Shown: positions 32,179 to 44,985 of the stretch, one piece after another
Position numbering within the stretch: the first letter of the stretch is position 1
How the letters are laid out: every line of letters begins with the position of its first letter
NCBI GenBank assembly: GCA_015698045.1
Contig: BLAL01000058.1
Coordinates: forward strand, 1,905,776-1,969,775
Reading direction: 5' to 3'
Length of the DNA stretch: 64,000 nucleotides
DNA from: Rhizophagus clarus
Taxonomy: Eukaryota > Glomeromycota > Glomeromycetes > Glomerales > Glomeraceae
Notes under the pieces: model-generated
The model's database searches: none
Told to the model about the DNA's origin: nothing
Seen by the model: only the letters and a program-made list of their open reading frames with translations
Translations under genes and position numbers: made by a program

Positions 32179-32620
32179 CTTTTTATTTTTGGTGTATCCG
32201 CGCTAGTTAAAGGCTTTTGAATGATTTTGGAAAAAATCTTTTTTGGATAGGACTACCAAGCGAAAAGAAAGTTTTAACCTTATTGACTAGAAGGCCTCAG
32301 CATAGTGCCTGTGCACCATTCAGTTAGGGTGGTAGCTTCTCATAATGGCGTGCTCTGTAGGGATTATGGAGGAAAATAATGTGATTGTTAGAGAGTCTTA
32401 CTTACACTATGGCATATGGTAATATCGGCCATTAATTGAAATTCATGAGTCACATTTGTCTTTGCTGATCTTGGACAGGTGGACTTGTTTTAATAAGTCT
32501 ATATAGATTTTTCTATCTGTTAAATTTGCTTTTTGCTATTTTGTATTTTTATATTTGTTTTTCTTTTTAATAAAAGCCAAGCACGATCTTTGAATAAAAA
32601 AAAAAAAAAAATATTCTTTG
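32179..32620 (+). other. LINE-like 3' tail ending in AATAAAA and poly(A)
   Basis: GC-richer noncoding sequence (GGTGGTAGCTTCTCATAATG) followed by AATAAAAGCC and then an A15-type run after TTTGAAT. This is typical of a retroposon 3' end. Inferred, with no coding sequence attached. It may be the displaced other half of the 19.4-20.3 kb flank. Confidence 0.35.
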
Positions 32621-32632
32621 TCTTTTATTTGT

Positions 32633-32668
<36 letters not shown>

Positions 32669-32680
32669 CAAAGGTCATGT
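32590..32680. repeat. tail-to-tail poly(A)/poly(T) inverted repeat
   Basis: CTTTGAATAAAA(n) is followed ~40 bp later by (T)~30 AATTCAAAGG, its reverse complement, so two A-tailed sequences appear to meet tail to tail. Confidence 0.5.
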
Positions 32681-32759
32681 TATTTTTATTGTTAAATATT
32701 CGAAATCAAATATTTTATACAACATTTAAATAATCCCCCCAGCCCAGCTAAGTGTGACC

Positions 32760-35700
32760 CATGAACATTTATTTGTTATTTATTTTATTTTTCTAATATT
32801 TTAGGTAAATGGTTAGACTAATTAATGATTAGAAGCAATTGTCTTTGTAATTGATAGTGAATATATGTAATTTTTTATTTTCTACTAATAAAGATTGCAT
32901 TATCAATGTCTTAATTAAAAAAAAAACAATAGGTTAATAGTTAATAAATATGTAATAATTTAAGTAATATTATATTATTTTTTTTAATTAATAATTTTAT
33001 TTTATAAAAATTAATTATAAAAAAATTTCAAAAATACATATATAAGTAAAATTTAATTAAAAAAAATCATTACACAGATGATTGTAATAAATTAGATTGA
33101 TTGATTTTAAAAAAAATATCCAATATATCAAAAAATTTTTTTATACTAAATTTATATATAAATTATATTAGAAACTAATATATTAAGATTTATAAAACAT
33201 AAAATTATTTTAAACTTTAATTGAAAGATTTTTTTTTAATTAAAAATACAATCTGTATATAACTTTATTAATTGAAAAATAGCAGAATATAAATATTCAT
33301 CTAAAAATTAAAAAAAACATACTTTGAATCCAAAGGTCTATCTGATTAATATTTGATAAATTACATATTAATAAAAGAATAAAAAGAAAAAAAGGAGCAA
33401 AAAAAGAAAAATTCTATTTAAACTAGTAAAAGTAAGATAAAATCCTATTAATTATTTTTAATTTTGAAACTATTTTTTGATAAAATCCATCAAAATTATT
33501 TTTAATTCTACAATTTCTACATAGGAATACATGCAATTATTTTTTAATAGTTTTTTTGAAAAAAAAGAATTTTTGCATATAGATTTCTTCTTTATCTTTG
33601 TATATTTAATCTTTTTATTTAATTTATGCCTAATTAAAAATTGATTACCTGAATCCTTTAATAGACTCCTTATAAAGATATAATTAGAACCAGTAGCAAG
33701 TGATTCAGTTGAGATTCTATATGTATTTTATATCTTAGAAGTTGAAGATAAAGGTTTATTGTTAGTTTTAATTGGCTCTTTACCTTCAGCTTTCTAACAA
33801 CTTTTGCAAGATTTGATAAAAGATAGAATAGTATGGTACTGGTATAGTAACATTAATTTAATTTAATATTATTTCAAATAATTTATTATTAATAATAGAT
33901 TATAAATCCTTCCATATTTTAAAATAAGCAATCACTTTGTGTTGATCATCTGGATTTTTGACTTTTTTAAAAGCTTTAACATATAAGAGTTAAATAAAAT
34001 TTAGGAGGTATTTCTTAATTAAAAGTATATTTATGGTTATATTATCTGATGAGTTTATGATTACAACTTAGAATCTCTTTCTTTCTTTACGTTCTTGAAG
34101 ACTCTCATAAATCAAATAAAAAAAAATCAGAATTTACTTTATTTAATATACTTTCAGTTTGCTAATTTTTATATAATTCTGCTAATTTTTATATAATGTT
34201 GCCAATTTTTATATAATTCTACTAATTTTTGTATAATTTTACTGATTTTTATATAATTCTGCTAATTTTTATATAATTCTGCTAATTTTTATATAATACT
34301 GTTAATTTTTTAATTAAATGATTATCAGGTTTTATTATTTTTAATTGGTTATATAATTACATCATTTGTTTATTGATTTATTAATAATTTTTTTTTATTT
34401 TTGCTTATTACATTTCATTTTTTTCTTTCTAATCATTTACAAATAAAAAAAAAGTAATTGTTAGAATATATTGCTTTAAATGAAAAAAAATAAATAAATA
34501 AAAAATTAGTATATATCACTAAAATGCTATCATCCAAAGAAACTGTCAAACAAAATCTACAAATAAGGAAAAAATATATATAAATATTAATAAATATCTT
34601 TTTAAATAAAGAAAGCACCTTAAATAAGACTCTAAATAATACTAATATAATTTACAAATGATCAGCATACATTTACTATTAACTTTATGCAACCTTTTTT
34701 CATAAGAATGCTACATAAACTTAAATCTTAGTTAAAAAAATATTTTTTTTTTGTAGTTAATTTAATATTTTTTATATTTTAATTTTAATTACCATTATGT
34801 TATTTGTAATTTTTTTTTTTAATAATCTATATATACTTTTATTGATATTTATATAAACAATTTATTAAAAGATATATCTACCCTGATCTGTAAAATACGA
34901 TCATCAAAATTATATTATATGTAATTAAATAATAAAATATATTATTTTTAATATATTTATTTACAGAAATTATAATTTATAGTTTTTATTATCAATATAA
35001 ATTTTCTTTTATTTATATTTAAATTCTATTTCTATTAGTATTATATTAAGTTTTAGCTTTAAGTTTTAGTTTAAAATCTGAAAAAAAAGATAATAAAAAA
35101 TATTAGTAAAGTAACAAATATTCTTATATAAAAACCAAATCTCACTTCTTTCTTCTAAACATTTACCTACAAAAAAAAGATATTAAAGAATATTAATTAT
35201 ATAAAAAAATCTAAAGTCTACTCTCTTTTTCCTTTAAAAACATTTACCTATTTTGAATTTTAAGTTTTTGACTAAAACTTATAAAAGAAAAGCCAAAAAA
35301 ATATTAATAATAATTTTAAATATAAAAAAAAAAATTTAGCATAATTTTTTTTTTAAAAATACTACCTATCTGTCTTTAATATTAAATTTTAATCAAAATT
35401 CTATAAAATTAAGAATGTTAGTAAATATTTTTATTTAATATATATTGGATACAGTTTTATCTTACACATATTAAGTACCTGATATGTGATATAAATTTTA
35501 ATATGTTAAATTTTATATTGTATAATGTATTAAAAAATTTTTTAGTTTATTTTCTTTATAGATTTTTCTTTTTAAAAATTTTTAATTCGTTTGCATTATC
35601 AAGTTATAAATTTTTTGTAAAGCATTTAAAAGTATAATTATTATTATTAATATTTTTATTTTATTACATATTTTATTACAATAAATTAATAAAAAAATTA
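32760..35700. other. extreme AT-rich desert
   Basis: No supportable gene in about 3 kb. Short A- and T-runs dominate, with the 20-bp tandem repeat at 34145-34312 and two loosely similar segments near 35130 and 35220 containing AACATTTACCTA. Confidence 0.5.
34145..34312. repeat. 20-bp tandem repeat, about eight copies
   Basis: Unit (C)TGCTAATTTTTATATAATT with few substitutions. Confidence 0.8.
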
Positions 35701-35789
35701 CAGTTATTTATAATACAGTTTAAAAAAAGTTTGCTTAAACTTTTCTTAATCGTGATTATGTTAGCATCAAGAGGAATAAGGGAAACTGC

Positions 35790-36795
35790 AACCTAAAATA
35801 AATAAAAAAATGTTAAAACAGTTTCTTTAATATTTAAAAAATATTCCTCCCTCCCTCCTTACATTTCAAATCCAGTTTGTTCAAGAAATCTGATAATCTG
35901 AAAAAAATAAAGAAAGAAATATTAGTAACATTTCTTTAATATTAAAAAAAATCCTCCACCCTTTCAACTTACATTCCCAAGTCCAGTTCGTTCAAGAAAA
36001 TCAGTAACCTAAAAAAAATAAAGGAAGAAACGTTAGTAATATTTTTTTAATATTAAAAAAAAATCACCACTCTTTTCAACTTACATTTCCTAAGTCTGGT
36101 TTGTTCAAAAAGTCTGGCAACCTAAAAAAAAATAAAAAAAGAAAATTATAACATTTTTTTAATATTAAAAAGAAAATCCCCCACCCTTTTTAATTTACAT
36201 TTCCAAATCCAGTTTGTTTAAAAAGTCTAGCAACCTAAAAAAAATAAAGAAAAAAATGTTAATAATATTTTTTTAATATTAAAAAAAATCACCTGCTCTT
36301 TTTAATTTATAATCCCAAGTCCAGTTTGTCCAAAAAGGCCAGCAACCTAAAAAAATAAAGAAAGAAACATTAGTAACATTTCTCTAATATTAAAAAAAAA
36401 TCACCTGTCTTTTTTAATTTACATTTTCAAGTTTAGTTCATTCAAGAAGGCCAGTAACCTAAAAAAAAATAAAAAAAGAAATATTAGTAACATTTCTTTA
36501 ATATTAAAAAAAAATCCTTTGCCCTTTTTAACTTATATTTTCAAGTCTGATTTGTTCAAGAAATCTAGTAATCTAAAAAAAATAAAGAAAGAAATGTTAG
36601 TAATATTTCTTTAATATTAAAAAAAAATTCTTTACTCTTTTTAACTTACATTTCTTAAGTCCAGTTTATCTAAGAAGACTGACAACCTAAAAAAAATAAA
36701 GAAACATTAGTAACGTTTCTTTAATATTAAAAAAAAATTTTCCCACTCCTTCCAACTTACATTTTAAGTCTAGGAATCTGACAATTTAAAAAAAA
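35790..36795 (-). repeat. array of intron/mini-exon-like modules, minus strand (~9 units of ~110 bp)
   Basis: On the minus strand each unit reads TTTTTTAG, a 36-37 nt segment (like TTCTTGAACAAACTGGACTT), GTAAGT or a near variant, an AT-rich stretch with TTACTAA(C/T) as branch-like motif, and TTTTTTTAG again. Every unit therefore carries all signals of a minimal intron. The mini-exons are near-identical to one another. Confidence 0.65.
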
Positions 36796-36899
36796 AAATA
36801 AAAAAAATTACAGTTTAGAAAACTATAAAAATAGATTGATCATGATAATTAATGATTGACAAATTAAATTACAATTTTTTTTAACCTTTTAACTTTATT

Positions 36900-37500
36900 T
36901 TTCCCTTTCCTTTCATCTTTCTTCTCCTCTTACCTCTTCTGCTACTTCCTTTTGTTCACTTTTAGCTTTCTTCTTCTTTTGACTCCTTTTCCTTCTCTTC
37001 TTTTTTTATGTAGCTTTTCAGCTCTTTGATGATAGATTTCGGTAGTCAAAGTTAATATTATATATATATATTTTTTTACTTAATGAATGATTTCTAATGT
37101 TCGCTTTCACTTCTTTTTTTTATAGACAGATACTTCAGTTCTTTGAACGTAACCTTTGGGTAAATTGATTTTTTTTCTTTTAAATTTACTTAACGAATGA
37201 TTTCTGTTTTCTCTTTTTTTTATAGGCAAATAACTTTGATCCTTTATATGACCTTTAGGTAAGTTGTTGTAATATTTTTTTTTTATTAAATTTATTTACT
37301 TAACAAACAATTTCTAACATTCATTTTCTCTTCTTTTTAAATATTTCTATTTGTTTTCAGACTTTGGAACAATGATGGGTTATTTTATTTAAGGAGGTTC
37401 TTGACATGTAATAGGTATAGACCTGACTTTTTTTAAAAATACTTATTTTTTTTAACAAACTGTTTCTAATAGTTCGTTTATTATCTTTTTTTAGGTGAGT
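36900..37500 (+). repeat. four intron-like modules, plus strand
   Basis: The sequence C(T/G)TAA(T/C)GAA(T/C)GATTTCT, then CTTTTTTTTATAG, a 33-38 nt segment, and GTAAG/GTAAA recurs every ~110-120 bp, opposite in direction to the neighbouring minus-strand array. Confidence 0.5.
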
Positions 37501-37519
37501 CTTTCAGTTTACTTTAATA

Positions 37520-37735
37520 CAATTTATGTGATCTAAGAAAAGTTCACTCAAACTTTTCTTAAAATAATATAATATACAATTCATGTGATCTAAGAAAAGT
37601 TCGCTCAAACTTTTCTTAAAATAATATAATATACAATTCATGTGATCTAAAAAAAGTTCGCTCAAACTTTTCTTAAAATAATATAACATACAATTCATAT
37701 GATCTAAGAAAAGTTCGTTCAAACTTTTCTTAATA
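37520..37735. repeat. four 57-bp units with AAGAAAAGTTCG palindrome
   Basis: Each unit has ATGTGATCTAAGAAAAGTTC then GCTCAAACTTTTCTTAAAAT. The palindromic core is shared with 17919-18108. The 57-bp period is divisible by 3, so it gives a false repeat ORF. Confidence 0.8.
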
Positions 37736-38208
37736 ACTGGATTTTTGAAATTTAAATAGTGAGTTTCACAAAAGTTGTGTTGCAAAACTTAATATATTTT
37801 TTTAAACATTTCTAATTAAAAATATATTATAGGTTTTAAGCGAATATGAAAATGAAAATGGTAAGTTTCACTTATTGTGAAACTGATTATTTTTACTTTT
37901 AGTTAATTAGAAACATTTTTAATGTTTCTTTATTTTTTCTTTTTTTATTAACAGTTTGTTCTTTAAGATTTTTGGATATACAGATTTATAGTGTGCTTTT
38001 TTATTGATTTTAATTTTTTATTTTTATGAATTGTTAATTTATGAATTTGTTTTTTATTTTTTTTTTAGATTGTCCTTTGACTCTCATATGATGCAAATTT
38101 AAGATTTTTTTAAGATGCATGATTGTGTAGATGATGTTTATAGATAAATAGCAGATAGATTAATATGAATAATAACAAGTGATAATAATATATAGATAGA
38201 TAGATATT

Positions 38209-38283
38209 AGATTAAATTTTATATAAATAAAAGCATTTCTTTTGACTAAAAAAAAAAAAAAAAAAAGATTAAATTTTATATAA
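38209..38283 (+). mobile_element. 39-bp 5'-truncated retroposon tail with 18-bp target duplication
   Basis: AGATTAAATTTTATATAA at 38209-38226 is repeated exactly at 38266-38283. Between them lie ATAAAAGCATTTCTTTTGAC and an A-run. Poly(A) plus a long direct repeat is the signature of target-primed (LINE-machinery) insertion. Confidence 0.75.
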
Positions 38284-39109
38284 TATTATAATATATACAT
38301 TGCTATAAATAAAAATGTTAATAAAACTACTATTATTCAGTCTATTTATCAATAATATTTGGGTAGTTGAATATAGTTTTCTTTAGGGTCAAATAAATAT
38401 ATAATAATATCCTAATATAGGTAAAATAATAGTTGAATTTTCTTTCTGAATTTGAGATGATTAGCATCCTAAATGTGCCAAAAAATTGTTGAGTTCATTT
38501 GAGAAATTGTTTTTGAGAATTTTTTAATCAAAGGATCATTTAGAGCATTTTTTAATAGAGAAATTTCCAAAGATTTGTTTGGAAAAATTATTTTTTTAGA
38601 ATTCTTTAATGTAATTCCAATTATTTATCAAATATTATATTTGAAAAAAATTAAAATAATTTAAATAATGAACAATTACAGACCTATAATCACAATTTAT
38701 ATATTTAATAATTAAACAATTACAGATCTACAATACAATTTACAAAGATCTTAAGCAATTGAGTTAAACACAAATTGAACACAAGTTAAACACAAATTCA
38801 ACTCAAGTTCAACTCAAGTTCATAAGCAAACAATTTAATTTAAAATAAAATAGCCAAACTTAACAAAAAAGTTGATAATGTTATAATGAAATTGTTAGTA
38901 AATTTACATTAATCATTATTAATTAGATTTAAAAACTCTGATAAATTTAATATAATCAATGATATTGTAATAATTTTATTAACACAAGTTGAGCACAAAT
39001 CTAATCATGACTTTAGTTGACTTATACACAATAGATGACTGATAGGTAACTGATAGATGACTGATTTGTGGCTGTTAGTAAAACTTAGATTGTATTGCTT
39101 TATCAACAA
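38284..39109. other. noncoding stretch
   Basis: No gene. Contains AACACAAATTGAACACAAGTT-like short repeats near 38765-38825 that resemble those at 44.87-44.97 and 47.70-47.80 kb. Confidence 0.4.
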
Positions 39110-40262
39110 ATAATTAATGAAATGTTGACTAACATTTCGTTTATAATTTTGGTATATTCACAGTGTTACCTGAATGAAATTTCAAAGGTAAACTTCAAAA
39201 TATTGATATTTTTTTTACTAGTTTATCTAACGAAACGACTTCTGATGTTTCATTCATTTTCTTTTTAGATCCAGAACTACTCCATTTCGAAGCTGGACTC
39301 CAATTATTTGAAAGGTAACACCTTCAAAATTTTTGTATTTCTTATTTTTTTTTGTAATTTGTTTAACAAAACGTTCTATTCTGTATGTTTTTTTTTTATA
39401 TTTTTTATTTTGTAATTTCTTTTTCTTTAAGCCCAAAGCGCGTAATTTCAAAGGTCATACTTCGAATTTCTTTTTTTTTACTTTCTTTAATGAACGTTTT
39501 ACTAACGTTCATTTTTTTATTATTTGAGTACTAGGCGTTCGAAGGTAAAAAACCAAATTTTTTTTGTTTTTATTTTAGCGAAACGTTTACTAACATTTTG
39601 ATTTTCTTTTGTTTTGTAAACTCGCGGCTTTTGGTGTGAAATTTTGAAGGTAAAACTTCAAAATTGTCTTTTCTTATTTTTTTAAACAAAACATTGATTA
39701 ATGTTTCATTTCACTTATTTTTTGCAGGTCTTCAGCTTCTGAACGGATCCTGTACGAAATTTTGAAGGTAAAACCTTGAAATTATTTCATTTACTTATTT
39801 TTAAGCGAAACAATATTAATTAATATTTCAATTTTATTTTCTTGTAGGTTCACAGTTTTCCGTCCACTTTCTGAATGGAACTTCAAGAATACATTTCCTT
39901 TATTTTTTTTTTAAAAGTGATAATATTTTTACATTTTGATACGTTTAACTGAAGAAAGAAGAAACTATGATAGTTCTTAGTGCATTTAATAAATAGTGTA
40001 GTACATATGCCTTTTGTTTGTAATGCTTTAATTAAATAAATTAATTGATATTAGTTAATTACGTTAAAAGTAATTGTAAATTATTATTATCAAAAATTGC
40101 ATATTTATTTTAAAAAATTTTGCAGATTTTTTAGTGTTTGCAGATCTGCGCAGAAATTCATGATATTTTTCAGCGATGCGCATTGGCATGTCCTCAGATT
40201 TGCGCAGAAATGGACTTCGCAGAACTGCGCAGATTTGCGGACCAAAATTTTTCCTGATGTTG
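39110..40262 (+). repeat. intron/mini-exon-like array with conserved tail (copy B)
   Basis: Same family and direction as 11160-12545: modules with TTTGAAAG|GTAA, AACGAAACG...CTAAC and TTTTGCAG|GT, then the same ~400-bp tail with GATTTGCGCAGAAATG-type words, ending TTTTTCCTGATGTTG. Confidence 0.65.
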
Positions 40263-40430
40263 ACCTGTCTGACCTGATTAATCTGATCTAACCTGTCTGA
40301 CCTGAAGTATTATACAGGTCAAATAGGTCAGGTCAGGTCAGACAGGTTACCTGACTTGACCTGATCCAAAAAAAAATATCAGGTCAGGTCAAACTTATTA
40401 CCTGACCTGACCCAACCTGTTCAGAACACT
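40258..40430. repeat. GACCTG/CAGGTC palindromic repeat
   Basis: Dense runs of TGACCTG on the left and CAGGTCAGGTCAGGTC on the right can fold into a long hairpin. It lies directly against the tail of copy B. Confidence 0.65.
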
Positions 40431-40434
40431 AGTT

Positions 40435-41009
40435 CTGATACTTTTTTCTTTAATTTTAGATGCAAAATGTTAAAACATTATTAGTTCTAATATTTTTTTT
40501 AATTTTGTGTATAAAAACACCAAAATTAATAATATTCTAGCATTTTTTTCTTTAATTTTAGATGTAAAATGCCAGAACATTATTAATTCTGATATTTTTT
40601 TTTAATTTTGTATATAAGAATACCAAAATTCAGCATTTTTTAATTTTGCATATAAAATACCAGAACTAGGTATTTTTTTAATTTTGCATATAAGAATACC
40701 AGAACTAATAATATTCAGGCATTTTTTTTTTTTTGATTTTGAATGTAAACTACTGAAATATTATTAGTTTTGACATTTTTTTTAATTTTGTGTATAAGAA
40801 TGCCAGAATTTAGTATTTTTAATTTTGCATATAAAATGCTGAAACTAGATATTTTTTTAAAAATTCGTGTATAAAAATACCAGAACATAACATTTTTTTA
40901 ATTTTGTATATAAAATACCAGAACTAATATTCTGACATTTTTTTTTAAATTTTATATATAAAAAACTGGAAACATTCAGTTAGTTTGGCATTTTTTATTT
41001 TAATTTTAT
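40435..41009. repeat. satellite of ~60-bp units, left part
   Basis: Repeats of TTTTTTTAATTTTGTATATA plus AGAATACCAGAA. The array resumes at 43259-43400 after a nested insertion. Confidence 0.65.
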
Positions 41010-41223
41010 ATATGGGCAGACCCATAGCAAAAGGTGGGACTGGGACAATAACATAATTTTAAAATAATCATAAATTTAATTATTTAATTAATTTAAAGAA
41101 TTATTGCTATTTTAAAAACTTTTTAAAGATTTTTAAATTGGTTTTTTTTAAACTAGATCAAAATTTTGCAAGGAATTCATTAAAAGTATTAGTTTTTTTC
41201 TAGCACATTTATATAACTTATTA

Positions 41224-43075
41224 CCGTATAATCTTGAAATTAAGCACCCCCTAAAATTAAGCACCCCACATTATACATATATACTAAAAATAAGCACCCC
41301 TAAAAAATTGAAGTTTTTTATTATTTAAACATTATAAATATTGTAATTACAAATTGATTAACTTTATTAATTTTATTAAATGATACAAAATTATTACTTT
41401 ATCTATTTATTTATACTAATGTCCAAATCATCCCAGCTTATGTTATCCTCCAAATTGTCATCACTATCATCGTTTTCCAAATCATCGTTAATATCATCCT
41501 CCAGATCATCATCACTAATATCAATAATTTCATTATCTAAATCCTCTATATCGTCCAAAGCATTTGAGATACCATAAGTTTTAAAAGAATCGATGATGAT
41601 CTCATCAGAAATTCCATCCCAAGAACGTTTTACCCATCCACACACATCACTGAACTTGGCACGTTGAAGGTTACCTTTATTAGTTTGTCCAGCACCACCA
41701 GCAGCCATCCACAAGTGCCATTCTTTATGTAAGTTTGCTTTAAATGGTTTATTTATCACAACATCAAGTGGCTGACATAAACTTGTTAGACCACCCAGTA
41801 TAACGCCTAAATCAAATCCATAATCACGGAACTTCTCTTTTACCGATTTCTTCAAGTGTCCTTGAAAAGAATCATAAACCATTAATTTTGGAGCTCCAGC
41901 TCCAGTTCTCTTGTTAGTCTCGTCACCTAGATAATCAATATACCGGTTCATCAATTCGCTATCCATCCAACCTTTATCTTGAAACCATACTACTACACCA
42001 GGAGGTATTTTTTCACCTTTTGATAATCGTTTCCCCTTAAAGATACAGATTGGAGGAAGCTTGGTTCCATCTGTAAATTTGAATCATGAATTTTTGTAAA
42101 ATTTAAAAGTTTCTCATTATAAAATTGAAAAAAAAGATACTACTTGCAGCACATGTCAAAACTACTGTAAATCGGTTTTTGTCATTGCCGGTGCTGCAGA
42201 TCTGAACAGTTTTTTCCCCCTTTTGATCAATAGTAAAATTACCCGCCATATCAAACCACACTGGGGTTTCATCCATATTGAAAATATTGCATAAATCAAA
42301 GGATTTTCTGGTTCTCAAGTTATTAATAAATTGATGAAATTTAGCCAAAGTTTCTTCTGTTTGACTTGGTAGCTTCTGGGAAATTTTTGTGCGTCATCTC
42401 CAGGATAGCTTATACCTTTTCATAAAGGAGGATATCCACTGACATGAAGTTTTAAATTCCTTTGCTGAACCACCATATAAAGTTGTCATTTCACGCTCCT
42501 TCAGGATATTTTGCATTTTAATTCGTAGAATTGTATAAGTAACAGCCAATCCTTGTTTTTTTTGTTCAATAAGCCAAGTATACAGCTTTTCTTCAGCCTC
42601 AGGATAAAAGGCTTTTCGGCCTGAGCCAATTCGTTTACTGTCTTGGTTAAGTTCAGAATTCCAGCCTTTGCTTGCCGTAACCCAACGTCCTACTATACTG
42701 GCGTTAAGATCAAAGTGTCTTGCCACTTTATTTTATCCATGTAGCTTAGCGTAAGTGATAACCTGTTTCTTCTGATAAATAGAATATGAGTTACACTTTT
42801 GCTTGACAGTTCTATTGTGCAAAACCTTCAGCATTTTTTTTGAGTTTTAAACAGATTACGAAACATGTTTTGCGTAAGTTCCGTATTTATAAAAATCATT
42901 CAGTTGTACAAATTATCGATCGTAGTACCATTATAGTACGAATGAGCAGTCTAAAATCTCAATTTCGTGATGCAATTTTCAAAAATTTTTAAAAAGAAAG
43001 TAATATTTTATAAAATCACCTGAAATTAAACACTCCTATAGTAAAAAAAGGGTGCTTAATTTCGAGATTATACGG
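41224..43075 (-). mobile_element. pogo-family DNA transposon, 1852 bp
   Basis: Terminal repeats start CCGTATAATCT(T/C)GAAATT and continue AAGCACCC; TA duplication at 41222-41223 and 43076-43077. It encodes one transposase gene on the minus strand. Confidence 0.9.
41403..42834 (-). pseudogene. pogo-type DDD transposase, two stops
   Basis: Two exons (42834-42144 and 42070-41403) around a 73-bp intron, about 452 codons. An N-terminal helix-turn-helix of CENP-B type (ARHFDLNASIVGRWV, then EEKLYTWLIEQKKQGLAVTY) binds the ends. The catalytic core has NMDETPVWFDM, KLMVYDSFQGHL and SLCQPLDVVINKPFK carrying the three acidic residues. The C-terminus is a long Asp/Glu tail. Stops: TAA at 42733-42735 and TGA at 42394-42396; the latter sits where related proteins usually have Arg (after LSWR). 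Everything else is open, so it is a recently inactivated copy. Confidence 0.85.
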
Positions 43076-43258
43076 TAAATGAAATAAAATAAAAATATAT
43101 AAATTACAAATATTAAAAATTTAATTTATTTATTAATGTATTATAAATAAAAAAATATATTTTTTTAAAACATTAAGTTAATTAATATATAATTATAATA
43201 AAATCTCAAAAAAAATTTTTTGGCTGAGCTCTATCTTTTGCTATGAGTCTGCCCATAT

Positions 43259-43400
43259 AAAAATACTGAAACTTAGTATTTTTTTTAATTTTGTCTATAA
43301 AAACGCTAAAACTAATGTTCTAACATTTTTTTAAAATTTTGTATATAAAAATACCAGAATTTGGTAAAACCACCAGTTTCAGCTTTAGCCTATATTTTTA
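43259..43400. repeat. satellite of ~60-bp units, right part
   Basis: Continues the 40435-41009 array with the same AATTTTGT(A/C)TATAAAAA and CCAGAA words. Confidence 0.6.
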
Positions 43401-43429
43401 TCATTACAAAATAATAAATATAATTACAT

Positions 43430-43690
43430 CAGGAAATTTTATAGTGCGAAAAGTTGCGCAAGATTACGTATTATAATATTTTGTAAGTTTCCAGATTTGC
43501 TGCAAATTTACGTAAGCGTAATATTTTGTAACTTTTTAAAATATTTTGAAATATTATGATATGCAAAATTTCGTAATTTTACGGTTCATAATATTGTGTA
43601 ATTTTATTGCGTAATATTTCGCAACTTTTTAAAATATTTTGACGATTTGTAATTTTACATAAATATTTTGTAATGTTTCAAAATTCATTT
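43430..43690. repeat. TACG/TAATATTTTG degenerate minisatellite
   Basis: Recurring GTAATATTTTGTAA and TTTTTAAAATATTTTG words. Composition is similar to the arrays beside the hAT element. Confidence 0.55.
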
Positions 43691-43859
43691 TTGTACTATA
43701 AGTTTATATAATGTATATTTTATTAGATATAATATGAATTAAATTATAAAAAATTACAAGTATTTATTACTATATACAGAATATATAAAAGTAAAAAAAG
43801 AAAGAGTAACGATACAATTAGATGTAAAAAGAAGAGAGACAGCTATAATAACATTGGTA

Positions 43860-44580
43860 TTAGATATAAAGATAAAAGAAATATTGTTAGTATTGTTAGT
43901 GTTGTTAATATTAGAGTAAAAAGAGTTAAAGAAACAGTAGAAACATGGATATTATCGTTAGTATTAAAGTACAAGTAAAAGAAAAAAAGAAAATGTAGAT
44001 AGTATTGTTAGTATTACGATATAAAGTAACAATTAGGGTAAAAAACGCGTTAGTATTAAAACAATTAGTATTAATAAACAAATATTTCTATACCTGCAAA
44101 GAATAAACTAAAAATAAAAGAAAGAGGAAAAATAAACATGTTGTTGGTATTAAGTAAAAGGAGTAAAAAAAACATAATTAGTATTGTTAGTATCGTTAGT
44201 ATTGAAGTAAAAGTAAAAAGGAATAAAGGAAATATGGATATTATTGTTAGTATTATGACACAAAGTAACAGAGGTAAAAATAAAACGAAAATAATTAGTA
44301 TTAATAAACAAATATTTCTATACCTGCAAAGAATAAACTAAAAATAAAAGAAAGAGGAGACAAAATAAAAAATAAACATGTTGTTAGTATTAAGTAAAAG
44401 GAGTAAAAAAAATATAATTAGTATTGTTAGTATCGATCGTTAGTATTAAAGTACAAGTAAATAAAGGAAATATGTATATTATTGTCAGTATTATGATACA
44501 AAGTAAAAAAGAAGTAAAAAATAATGAAATAATTATTATTAATAAACAAATATTTCTATACCTGTAAAGCAATAAATTAT
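43860..44580 (-). repeat. ~220-bp tandem repeats with intron-like signals, minus strand
   Basis: Three units share TAATAAACAAATATTTCTAT then ACCTGCAAAGAATAAACTAA. Read on the minus strand each has TTTTTAG, a 14-nt segment ending GCAG, GTATAGAA, and several ATACTAAC branch-like words. Confidence 0.55.
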
Positions 44581-44869
44581 GAAATATATGTAAATATTCT
44601 GTATATAATTAAAAAATATTGAACAAAAGGATAAAGAAATAATAAAAAGAAGAGAAAAATATTGAACAAAAAAAAATAAAGAAATAAAGAGACAAAAAAT
44701 AAATAGGACAAAAAACGTGTGCAGATTAAATCATATGCAAGGATCAACCTAATTTTGATTGGCCAGAAAATATGATACTATATGCACAATCATATTATGC
44801 AGATTTATTTATTTAATTATCAACAACATGGGCGTGACATAAATAAATCGTGACTAAAAAAGTGTTCAA

Positions 44870-44985
44870 TTTGTATTCAATTTGTGTTGATAATTCTGGT
44901 AAAAAATTATTAATTTTGGCCAAATTTCGTTAAATTTGTTAAATTTGTGTTGAATTTGTGTTGAATTTGTATTGCGTAATTTTTT
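44870..44985 (+). repeat. GTGTTGAATTTGTATT-rich repeat (end of element X, copy 1)
   Basis: Its reverse complement recurs at about 47697-47805. Each lies ~470-590 bp upstream of a Myb/SANT-like gene pointing away from it, so these look like matching ends of two copies of one element. Confidence 0.5.

Larger units (their letters stand above)
41014..43254. mobile_element. MITE (about 385 bp without its passenger) split by the pogo element
   Basis: Ends GGGCAGACCCATAGCAAAAG and, inverted, CTTTTGCTATGAGTCTGCCC, both flanked by ATAT, within the satellite. Subtracting the pogo insertion leaves an AT-rich 385-bp non-autonomous element. The ATAT duplication resembles that of the MITE at 1964-2119. 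Confidence 0.8.

Noticed and set aside
37504..37785. 93-codon minus-strand repeat ORF
   Set aside because: Produced by the 57-bp tandem units.
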